Part shown: one piece after another, positions 1 to 6,454 of the stretch
How positions within the stretch are numbered: position 1 is the stretch's first letter
How the letters are laid out: every line of letters starts with the position of its first letter
From: Pseudomonas viridiflava
GTDB lineage: Bacteria; Pseudomonadota; Gammaproteobacteria; Pseudomonadales; Pseudomonadaceae
NCBI RefSeq assembly: GCF_900582625.1
Contig: NZ_UTIQ01000199.1
Location: 1 to 64,000 of the forward strand
Length of the DNA stretch: 64,000 nt
Direction: 5' to 3'
Notes under the pieces: model-generated
Told to the model about the DNA's origin: nothing
Seen by the model: only the letters and a program-made list of their open reading frames with translations
Database searches by the model: none
Position numbers and translations under genes: made by a program

Positions 1-466
1 CACGATCAGCTCCCTCGCCCTGCGGGGAGAGGGTTGGGGTGAGGGGCAGGCTCAACGTAGATGCCGTGTAAGAACTGGATCAGCGTTTTCCCCGGCCCTC
101 ACCCCCAGCCCCTCTCCCGCAGGCGGGCGAGGGGAGCCGATATGCGTACCTGTAGCATCCACGATCAGCTCCCTCGCCCCTGCGGGGAGAGGGTTGGGGT
201 GAGGGGCAGGCTCAACGTAGATGCCGTGTGAGAACTGGATCAGCGTTTTCCCCGGCCCTCACCCCCAGCCCCTCTCCCGCAGGCGGGCGAGGGGAGCCGA
301 TCTGCGTACCTGTGGCATCCACGATCAGCTCCCTCGCCCCTGCGGGGAGAGGGTTGGGGTGAGGGGCAGGCTCAACGTAGATGCCGTGTAAGAACTGGAT
401 CAGCGTTTTCCCCGGCCCTCACCCCCAGCCCCTCTCCCGCAAGCGGGCGAGGGGAGCCGATCTGCG
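1..466. repeat. Three-unit tandem array of a 160-bp palindromic repeat
   Basis: Three near-identical units start at 1, 160 and 320 (periods 159 and 160 bp). The third unit ends at the stop codon of the adjacent minus-strand regulator gene. Each unit holds two oppositely oriented copies of a CCCTCACCC/AGCCC/CTCTCCCGC motif separated by about 60 bp, so each unit can fold into a long hairpin. Units differ by only a few substitutions, which suggests recent amplification. The same motif pair occurs at 23566-23690 and a single copy at 38183-38220. The array may start before the window. No coding sequence was seen in it. Confidence 0.9.
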
Positions 467-1891
467 TTAATTCCCGCCAATCCCCAACGCCACCATCTTC
501 TTGTACAACGTCGACCGCCCCAGCCCCAATCGCTTGGCCGCTTCGATCACGTTGCCGTTATGCGCGGCCAGGCTCTGTTCTATCAGCTCGCGCTCAAACG
601 CCGCCCGGGCGCTGTAGAAATCCTGCTCGCCCAGTGCCCGCGGCGCTGAATGGGCAGCTGGCACCGGACTAAACCGCCCAATCGCCGTGCGCAACGCCGC
701 AGCCGTCAGCAGCGGCTCATCACTCAGCAACGCCGCGCGCTCCAGCACGTTGCGCAGTTCGCGAATATTGCCGGGCCACGCATGGCTGGCCAGCAACCCC
801 AGCGCGTCACCGCCCAGTTCGTAATGCCCGCGCCCGTCACGCAGTAGCAGCTCATCCAGAATCGCATCGCACAGCGCCGGCAAATCATCCAGCCGTTCGC
901 GCAAGGCGGGCACCTGAATCGGCAGCACGTTCAGGCGGTAGTACAAGTCGGCACGGAAGCGGCCGTCGGCCACGGCGGTTTCCAAGTCCAACGAGGTGGC
1001 GGCGATCAGGCGGATGTCGCTGCGCAACATCTGGTTCGAGCCCACTGGCTCGTATTCTTTCTCTTGCAACACCCGCAGCAGTTTGCTTTGCAGCGCCAAC
1101 GGCATGTCGCCTATTTCGTCGAGAAACAGCGTGCCGCCTTCGGCCAGTTGCAGCTTGCCGGAGCGGCCCTTGCGGTCGGCGCCGGTAAACGCGCCGGGGG
1201 CTGTGCCGAAGAATTCCGCTTCCAATAGCATCTCAGGAATGGCCGCGCAGTTAACGCTGACGAAGGGTTTGTAAGCCCGCGTGCTGGCGCTGTGAATGGC
1301 GTGGGCGAGCAGTTCCTTGCCGGTGCCGGTTTCGCCCAGTAGCAGCACGGGGCTTTCACTGCCGGCCGCCCGCCGCGCATGGCGCTTCACTTCCAGGCTG
1401 CGGGCGCTGGTGCCGATGAAGTTCGAGAAGCTGTACTTCGCCTGCCGCGCTTGCAGCAGTGAGCGGGTCGAGGCGAGTTCTTTTTGAATCTGGGTGAAAC
1501 GCGTGACCAGCGGCGCCAGGCGGGTGAGTTGGTCGAACAGGGCGAAACCAATGGCGCCGATTACCTCGCCCGCCGCATCGTGAATCGGCAAACGCATGAC
1601 CACCAACGGGCCGTTCGGGGTGTCGAGCATGTCCAACAAGATCGGCTCGCCGGTTTCCGCTACCTGGCGCATCAGGCTGCCGGGAATGACTTTTTCCACT
1701 TCCTGGCCGACCGCCGCTTTGGCATTTGGCTGGCCGTAGCGGTGGGCGTAGCGCTCGTTCATCCAGACGATGCGCGCCTCTTTATCGACAATCACCGTGC
1801 CCTCGCTCGACTGCTCAACAATCTCGAACAACGAACGGATCGCCAGTTGGCGTACCTGCTTGTAGTCCTTGAGGTTGTCGGCGTCTTTCAT
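467..1891 (-). CDS. Sigma54-dependent PAS-domain transcriptional activator
   Basis: This 474-residue protein has an N-terminal PAS-like sensor domain (about residues 20-120), a central AAA+ domain of the sigma54 activator class and a C-terminal Fis-type helix-turn-helix. Walker A (GETGTGKE, about 186-193) and the sigma54-contacting GAFTGA loop (about 233-238) are intact. The HTH contains EAAKRLGLGRSTLYKKM. The start at 1891 is preferred over an upstream in-frame ATG at 1951 because AAGG lies about 9 nt before it and the PAS domain then begins normally. It is divergent from an AtoE-like carrier, so it most likely activates that gene in response to a small ligand. It lacks a receiver domain and so does not need a partner kinase. 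No clear sigma54 promoter is visible in front of the carrier gene. Confidence 0.88.
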   Translation of the reverse strand: MKDADNLKDYKQVRQLAIRSLFEIVEQSSEGTVIVDKEARIVWMNERYAHRYGQPNAKAAVGQEVEKVIPGSLMRQVAETGEPILLDMLDTPNGPLVVMRLPIHDAAGEVIGAIGFALFDQLTRLAPLVTRFTQIQKELASTRSLLQARQAKYSFSNFIGTSARSLEVKRHARRAAGSESPVLLLGETGTGKELLAHAIHSASTRAYKPFVSVNCAAIPEMLLEAEFFGTAPGAFTGADRKGRSGKLQLAEGGTLFLDEIGDMPLALQSKLLRVLQEKEYEPVGSNQMLRSDIRLIAATSLDLETAVADGRFRADLYYRLNVLPIQVPALRERLDDLPALCDAILDELLLRDGRGHYELGGDALGLLASHAWPGNIRELRNVLERAALLSDEPLLTAAALRTAIGRFSPVPAAHSAPRALGEQDFYSARAAFERELIEQSLAAHNGNVIEAAKRLGLGRSTLYKKMVALGIGGN

Positions 1892-1955
1892 GGGCGTGGG
1901 CCTTGCTGCAGAGGAGGGCGCCAGCGTGCCAGAAAACCCGCGCGCACGCATACAG

Positions 1956-1984
1956 GTGGAACTAAACGCAGCGGCGTGGAACTA
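1956..1984. promoter_or_regulatory. Direct repeat GTGGAACTA, 20 bp apart, in the divergent promoter
   Basis: GTGGAACTA occurs at 1956-1964 and again at 1976-1984, two helical turns apart, between the sigma54-type regulator and the AtoE-like carrier. Position and spacing suit a regulator binding site, but that is inference. Confidence 0.35.
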
Positions 1985-2080
1985 CCACACTGTGCGGCCT
2001 AGAGCATCTGGCGGGAAAAGCATCGCGCCCGCGCAGGCACCCAATAACCAGCCACCAAAACAACAAACATGAGGTTCGCC

Positions 2081-3499
2081 GTGAATACTCAAGTCGAAGA
2101 AAGCCGCTACGCCCGTTTCGCCATGCGCTGTTCCAATTGGGCGGAGCGCTGGTTCCCGGATTCCTGGGTGTTCGCCACCTTGGCAGTGCTGTTGGTTACC
2201 GTGGCGGTGTTGGCGATGGGCGCGCCGCCGGCACAGGCGGCGAAAGCGTTTGGCGATGGGTTCTGGAGCTTGATTCCCTTCACCATGCAGATGGCCTTTG
2301 TGGTTATCGGCGGCTACGTGGTGGCCAGTTCCGGGCCGGCATCGCGATTGATCGACGTGCTGGCCCGCGTGCCGAAAAACGGGCGCTCGGCGGTGGTCTG
2401 GGTGGCGCTGATTTCCATGGCCGCCTCGTTGCTCAATTGGGGCTTGAGCCTGGTGTTCGGCGGCTTGCTGGTGCGCGCGCTGGCGCGACGTGAAGAGCTG
2501 CATATGGACTACCGCGCAGCCGGCGCGGCGGCGTATCTAGGCTTGGGCGCGGTGTGGGCGTTGGGGCTTTCTTCCTCGGCGGCGCAACTGCAAGCCAACC
2601 CCACCAGCTTGCCGCCTTCCATTCTGGCGATCACCGGCGTCATTCCGTTTACCGAAACCATTTTTCTCTGGCAATCCGGCGTGTTGCTGCTGGCGCTGGT
2701 GGTGGTGTCACTGGTGATTGCTTACGTCACCGCGCCCAGCGCCACCAGTGCGCGTGATGCCAAAGCCTGCGGCATCGACCCCAGCTTCACGGTCGCCAAG
2801 CTGGAAAAGCCAAGCCGCCCCGGCGAGTGGCTGGAGCACAGCCCGTTGCTGATTATTCTGCTGGTGCTGTTGGCCGCCGGTTGGCTGGCGCAAGAGTTCG
2901 CCAGCAAGCCCGCCATCGTCGCGATCTCTGGCTTGAACACGTACAACCTGCTGTTCCTGATGGTCGGTGCCCTGCTGCATTGGCGGCCGCGCAGTTTTCT
3001 CGACGCCGTGGCGCGCGCGGTGCCGACCACCACGGGCGTGCTGATTCAGTTCCCGCTGTACGGCTCGATCGCCGCGCTGATGACCACCGTCAACGGCAGC
3101 GACGGCCAGACGGTGGCGCACCACATTTCCACGTTCTTTGTGCAAATCGCCTCCCACGACACCTACGCGCTACTGATGGGCACCTACTCGGCAGTGCTGG
3201 GTTTCTTCATTCCATCGGGCGGCGGCAAGTGGATTATCGAGGCGCCGTATGTGATGCAGGTGGCCAATGAGCTGCAGTACCACCGCGGCTGGGCGGTGCA
3301 GATTTACAACGCCGCCGAGGCGCTGCCGAACCTGATCAACCCGTTCTATATGTTGCCGCTGCTGGGCGTGTTGGGGTTGCGCGCGCGTGACCTGATTGGC
3401 TTCTCGTTTGTGCAACTGCTGGTGCACACGCCGCTGGTGCTGTTTCTGCTCTGGGCGCTGGGCACCACCTTGCAGTACACACCGCCAGTGGCGCCGTAG
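2081..3499 (+). CDS. atoE: AtoE-type short-chain fatty acid transporter
   Basis: This polytopic inner-membrane protein of about 472 residues belongs to the AtoE/short-chain fatty acid transporter family, which imports acetoacetate, butyrate and similar acids. About a dozen hydrophobic segments are visible. Family-like blocks include SLLNWGLSLVFGG and the glycine-rich IPSGGGKWIIEAPY near residue 370. A GTG start at 2081 is preferred because GAGG sits 6 nt upstream; an ATG at 2069 in the same frame is the alternative. It is transcribed divergently from the sigma54-type activator, its likely regulator. It meets the AraC gene tail to tail with no intergenic space. No CoA-transferase or thiolase genes accompany it, so the substrate is inferred only from the family. 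Confidence 0.85.
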   Translation: MNTQVEESRYARFAMRCSNWAERWFPDSWVFATLAVLLVTVAVLAMGAPPAQAAKAFGDGFWSLIPFTMQMAFVVIGGYVVASSGPASRLIDVLARVPKNGRSAVVWVALISMAASLLNWGLSLVFGGLLVRALARREELHMDYRAAGAAAYLGLGAVWALGLSSSAAQLQANPTSLPPSILAITGVIPFTETIFLWQSGVLLLALVVVSLVIAYVTAPSATSARDAKACGIDPSFTVAKLEKPSRPGEWLEHSPLLIILLVLLAAGWLAQEFASKPAIVAISGLNTYNLLFLMVGALLHWRPRSFLDAVARAVPTTTGVLIQFPLYGSIAALMTTVNGSDGQTVAHHISTFFVQIASHDTYALLMGTYSAVLGFFIPSGGGKWIIEAPYVMQVANELQYHRGWAVQIYNAAEALPNLINPFYMLPLLGVLGLRARDLIGFSFVQLLVHTPLVLFLLWALGTTLQYTPPVAP

Positions 3500-4399
3500 C
3501 TACGCGATGTTCTTCAGGCGCGCCAGGTCTTTCAACGGCGGCGCGCCGAACAGGCGGCGGTATTCGCGGCTGAACTGCGACGGGCTTTCATAGCCGACGC
3601 GGTAACCGGCCGCCGCCACCTCCAAGCCTTCGCTCATCATCAGGCGCTGCGCTTCCTGCAAACGCAGTTGCTTCTGGTATTGCAGCGGGCTCATGGCCGT
3701 GACGGCTTTGAAGCGATGGTGCAGGGCCGAGACGCTGAGGTTGGCCACGCGCGCCAGGTCTTCAATGCGCAGCGGCTGGTCGAAGTTGCAGTTAAGCCAT
3801 TCGACGGCGCGGGTAATGCGGTGGGATTGGCTGTCGGCCATGGCGATTTCGATCAGTTGCTGACCTTGCGGACTGCGCAGCAAGCGGTAGTAAATTTCCC
3901 GCAGGGCCAGGGGCGCCAACATGGCGATGTCCCGTGGTGTATCGAGCAAGCGGGTCAGGCGTAGCACGGTGTCGAGCAACGAGGCGTCGATGCGGTCGAC
4001 ATACATGCCCCGGCTGGCAGGGCGCGCCGGCAAGCCCACGGGGCCGGCGTCGGTGATCATGCGGGTGATCTCGGCCGGGTCGAGGTCCAGGCGCAAACAC
4101 AGGTAAGGCTTGTCCGGGCAGGCTTCGGTGACGCGTCCGGTGATCGGCAAGGTGACCGACACCACCAGAAAATTCAGCGCGTCATACACAAAACTTTCGC
4201 CCGCCAGGGTCACTTCTTTGCGGCCCTGGGCAATGATGCACAACGCCGGTTTGTGCACGCCGCGCGCCATGGGCGTGGGCTCGTCGATGCGAATCAGGCT
4301 CAGCGGCCCGATGGCGGTTTGAAAGGGGCCTTGCGCAGGCGTGAAGCGTTGAATCAACGTCGCCAATTCGTGTTGGCGTTGCTGGACTTCGGTTTCCAT
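3500..4399 (-). CDS. AraC-family transcriptional regulator
   Basis: This 299-residue regulator has an AraC_N-type ligand-binding half (about 20-180) and a C-terminal double helix-turn-helix (about 195-295, containing RIEDLARVANLSVSALHHRFK and a second HTH around YRVGYESPSQFSREYRR). The family binds DNA as monomers or dimers on direct half-sites about 21 bp apart. The divergent intergenic region carries two such composite sites (4569-4702). The likely target is the monooxygenase at 4802 and possibly the regulator itself. The upstream sequence reads AAGGAGG about 5 nt before the start. The ligand cannot be told from the sequence. Confidence 0.88.
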   Translation of the reverse strand: METEVQQRQHELATLIQRFTPAQGPFQTAIGPLSLIRIDEPTPMARGVHKPALCIIAQGRKEVTLAGESFVYDALNFLVVSVTLPITGRVTEACPDKPYLCLRLDLDPAEITRMITDAGPVGLPARPASRGMYVDRIDASLLDTVLRLTRLLDTPRDIAMLAPLALREIYYRLLRSPQGQQLIEIAMADSQSHRITRAVEWLNCNFDQPLRIEDLARVANLSVSALHHRFKAVTAMSPLQYQKQLRLQEAQRLMMSEGLEVAAAGYRVGYESPSQFSREYRRLFGAPPLKDLARLKNIA

Positions 4400-4568
4400 A
4401 CGGGCCTCCTTCTTGATTGACGACGAGCACGCTGTTGTTGGTGTAGGCGCGAGGCATTTAGATCAACAGCTTCGCGAGCAAGCTCGCTCCTACGAATCGC
4501 TTCATTGCATGCTGCCGCGCAGCTTGCGCACGCGAGGGCCGTTTGCCTAGCGTCCGCGGCGTGTTTGA

Positions 4569-4605
4569 GCAGGATTAGGCAAGCATAAGACAGGATTGGA
4601 TAAAC
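4569..4605. promoter_or_regulatory. AraC-type composite operator, copy A
   Basis: The half-site CAGGATTAGGCAA at 4570 is followed exactly 21 bp later (4591) by CAGGATTGGATAA. A 21-bp direct-repeat geometry is typical of AraC-family operators. The same pair recurs 95 bp downstream. Confidence 0.6.
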
Positions 4606-4663
4606 GCCGTAATCCCCATGGCCTTAGCCTGCGCAAGCGCGGCTCAGTGCTCGACAGACATTT

Positions 4664-4701
4664 GCAGGATTAGGCAAAACGAAAGCAGGAAACGGATAAC
4701 T
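4664..4701. promoter_or_regulatory. AraC-type composite operator, copy B
   Basis: CAGGATTAGGCAA recurs at 4665 and CAGGAAACGGATAA at 4686, again 21 bp apart and exactly 95 bp from the matching half-sites of copy A. The regulator gene divergent from this region is the obvious candidate binder. Confidence 0.6.
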
Positions 4702-4801
4702 CCCCGGCGCGCCACTGCGTAATCTGGCAAGCGTGGAAATCACGCAAGGCCGCCGGCCAGCGTCCCGCGCTTCTGTTTCTGACTTTCAAGGAGAACGACT
4801 C

Positions 4802-5152
4802 ATGTCTGAGCAAGTCAGCACGTTGGTATTCATCAAAGCCAGTGAAACCCCACGCGCCCGCACCGAGCTGGAAGGCCGCTTGCAACAGTTGGTCAGCCAG
4901 TCGCGCGGCCAGCCGGGTTGCCTGGCGTATTCGCTGCAACGTTCCCTCACCGATCAGCAACTGTGGCTGCTGCAAGGCACCTGGCAGTCCACCGATGCCT
5001 TGAACGCCTACCTGTGCCAACCGCCGCTGCAAGTGCTGGGCGGTTTGATCGGTGAGTACCTGGTTCGCGAAATCGACCTGCACACCTTCAGCGGCGCCGT
5101 GGCAAATGTGGATGCCATTACCGCCAGCCCTCACGCACAGGCGTTTGCCTGA
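4802..5152 (+). CDS. Antibiotic biosynthesis monooxygenase (ABM) domain protein
   Basis: This 116-residue single-domain protein has the ABM/dimeric alpha-beta barrel pattern: an N-terminal strand STLVFIKAS, helix ELEGRLQQLVSQSR, the typical QPGCLAYSLQRS strand and a WQSTDALNAYL segment. Members include quinol monooxygenases and small detoxifying enzymes, but the substrate cannot be assigned. The start at 4802 has AAGGAG 8 nt upstream. The gene lies downstream of duplicated AraC-type operators and is probably controlled by the divergent AraC protein. Its last 22 bp overlap the end of the convergent LysR gene. Confidence 0.8.
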   Translation: MSEQVSTLVFIKASETPRARTELEGRLQQLVSQSRGQPGCLAYSLQRSLTDQQLWLLQGTWQSTDALNAYLCQPPLQVLGGLIGEYLVREIDLHTFSGAVANVDAITASPHAQAFA

Positions 5153-6072
5153 AAACGCGGCGGCTGGCCCAGTTCGGCGTCAACGTCCACCAGCATGGCG
5201 ATCATTGCCCGCGCCGCTGCTGAAAGCCGATAACCGGCGCGGCTGACCACGCCGCAGCGCGCTTGCAGGCTGTCGATATCGGTCGGCAGGTTGCGCCAGT
5301 ACAGGGGCAGCAGTTCGCCCCGTTGCAACTCTTGATGAAACGCTTCCTCGGTGCCAATGCCGATGGCATCGGTGTGCCGCACGATCTGCACCAGCGCCGG
5401 AATATGCTCGCAGGTGACACTGGGGGCGAAGTCGCTGCGCCCGCTCAGGTTGGCAATGAACTTGCGCGCACCGGCGGGAATTTTCGGCGAAGCCAGCGGG
5501 TAGTCGAACATGTCGTTGGTCGACAGGCTTTCCTTGGCCAGCAATGGGTGCCCCGGCCGGCAAAAGAACATGCCCCGGCGCGGCGTGATGGCTTGCGTCT
5601 GGAAATTCGGGTCGGCTTCGAACTGGGTGATGTCGGCGATGAAAAATTCAATTTCATCGCGCGCCAGGCTGCGCCCGAGTTTCTCCCAGTTATCCACGTC
5701 GAAACCCAGGTTCACGCGCGGGTATTGCTGAAGAAACCGCGCCACCGCTGACGGCACCAACTGCACGGCCGGCGCCGGGCCGCAGCCGAAGCGCAGGTCG
5801 CCGGCGTCGAGCTTGGTCATCTGCTCAATTTCACTGCTTAGGTTGGCGGCGCCTTGCACCAGGCGCAGCGCGTGCTGCAACACCACCTGGCCCTCGGGGG
5901 TGGGGCGCAGGTCTTTGTTGCCACGGTCCACCAGGGCGCAGCCGAATTCCTGTTCCAAGCCTTGAATGCTGCGGCTGAACGCCGGCTGCGTAATGCCGAT
6001 GGCATCGGCTGCGCGCACGAAACTGCGGTGCTCCAGTAGGGCTATGAAATAGCGCAGTTGTCTGAGATCCAT
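5131..6072 (-). CDS. LysR-family regulator, possibly SftR-like
   Basis: This 313-residue protein has an N-terminal winged HTH (MDLRQLRYFIALLEHRSF, then AADAIGITQPAFSRSIQGLE) and a LysR effector-binding domain. The start at 6072 is chosen because AGGA lies 6 nt upstream and the HTH begins immediately; an in-frame ATG at 6087 is possible. It is divergent from a TonB receptor/AtsK operon. In P. putida the LysR protein SftR represses sulfate-ester genes, including a TonB receptor and atsK, so an equivalent role is plausible here; that is context, not sequence proof. The 3' end overlaps the ABM gene by 22 bp. Confidence 0.85.
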   Translation of the reverse strand: MDLRQLRYFIALLEHRSFVRAADAIGITQPAFSRSIQGLEQEFGCALVDRGNKDLRPTPEGQVVLQHALRLVQGAANLSSEIEQMTKLDAGDLRFGCGPAPAVQLVPSAVARFLQQYPRVNLGFDVDNWEKLGRSLARDEIEFFIADITQFEADPNFQTQAITPRRGMFFCRPGHPLLAKESLSTNDMFDYPLASPKIPAGARKFIANLSGRSDFAPSVTCEHIPALVQIVRHTDAIGIGTEEAFHQELQRGELLPLYWRNLPTDIDSLQARCGVVSRAGYRLSAAARAMIAMLVDVDAELGQPPRFQANACA

Positions 6073-6226
6073 ATGCTTTCCTGGCATCGAAAAAATAAGT
6101 CGAAGGCATTTGCTGCTGTATGGGTGCTGGTTTTAAATGCAGGCTCTTATTCCGTCAACAAAGCATGTTTGTATTGGTTAGAACATAAACGAATATGAAT
6201 ATGGCGACGCGCACAAGGGGAGCCGC
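6073..6226. promoter_or_regulatory. AT-richer divergent promoter region, LysR / sulfur operon
   Basis: This 154-bp stretch between the LysR start and the leader peptide is clearly AT-richer than its surroundings (notably 6140-6200). It must carry the promoters and probably the LysR operator. I could not assign a single convincing -35/-10 pair. Confidence 0.5.
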
Positions 6227-6319
6227 ATGGCCACACAGCACCGCAATTCGCTTTATCACCGTTCGCGTCTAGCCCGCGACGACCGCGCCGCTCGCCTGTG
6301 CATGTGTTGCCAGGCCTAA
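6227..6319 (+). CDS. 30-codon leader peptide ending Cys-Met-Cys-Cys
   Basis: A short ORF starts at ATG 6227 with a strong AGGGGAG ribosome site 4 nt upstream and stops at TAA 6317-6319. The peptide is arginine-rich in the middle (HRSRLARDDRAAR) and ends LCMCCQA, so residues 25-28 (codons 6299-6310) are four sulfur amino acids in a row. It precedes a sulfur-scavenging TonB receptor by 135 nt, with complementary segments in between. The arrangement fits a cysteine- or methionine-sensing attenuation leader. I do not recognise it as a named leader. Translation and function are inference, although the ribosome site and composition are striking. Confidence 0.6.
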   Translation: MATQHRNSLYHRSRLARDDRAARLCMCCQA

Positions 6320-6340
6320 AAAACCGGCAGACGTAGGCCT
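6312..6340 (+). promoter_or_regulatory. Stem-loop overlapping the leader stop codon
   Basis: AGGCCTA (6312-6318) and TAGGCCT (6334-6340) form perfect 7-bp arms around a 15-nt loop. The 5' arm includes the leader stop codon and begins 2 nt after the last Cys codon, so a ribosome stalled on the Cys codons would cover it. Confidence 0.5.
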
Positions 6341-6384
6341 CGCGCCCCACGTACTCGCCCCGACAACCCAGCCAATTTTTCGAG

Positions 6385-6402
6385 CACCGCGACTGCGCGG
6401 TG
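6385..6402 (+). promoter_or_regulatory. Candidate attenuator hairpin before the TonB receptor
   Basis: CACCGCG-ACTG-CGCGGTG is a perfect 7-bp stem followed at 6411 by TTTT. An alternative pairing of CCCCAC (6345-6350) with GTGGGG (6400-6405) would destroy it, giving two mutually exclusive folds. The T-run is short and offset, so intrinsic termination is uncertain. Confidence 0.4.
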
Positions 6403-6454
6403 GGGGATCGTTTTGCCCGCCGTTCGGGCAAACGAGCAAATAAGGATGTGCACG

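Larger units (their letters stand above)
4400..4801. other. Intergenic region with a REP unit and duplicated operators
   Basis: The 402 bp between the divergent AraC and monooxygenase genes hold one REP palindrome (GCGAGC-AA-GCTCGC, 4474-4487), two copies of a composite operator-like site (annotated separately) and the AAGGAG ribosome site of the downstream gene. No other gene was seen. Confidence 0.7.

Noticed and set aside
1..466. CRISPR-like repeat array
   Set aside because: The repeat unit is 160 bp and units abut directly without unique spacers; there are no cas genes. It is a REP-type tandem array.
1892..2080. Sigma54 promoter for the AtoE-like carrier
   Set aside because: TGGCGGGAAAAGC and TGGCACG-like strings are present, but the GG-to-GC spacing is one or two bases short of the invariant 10-bp gap, so no site was annotated.
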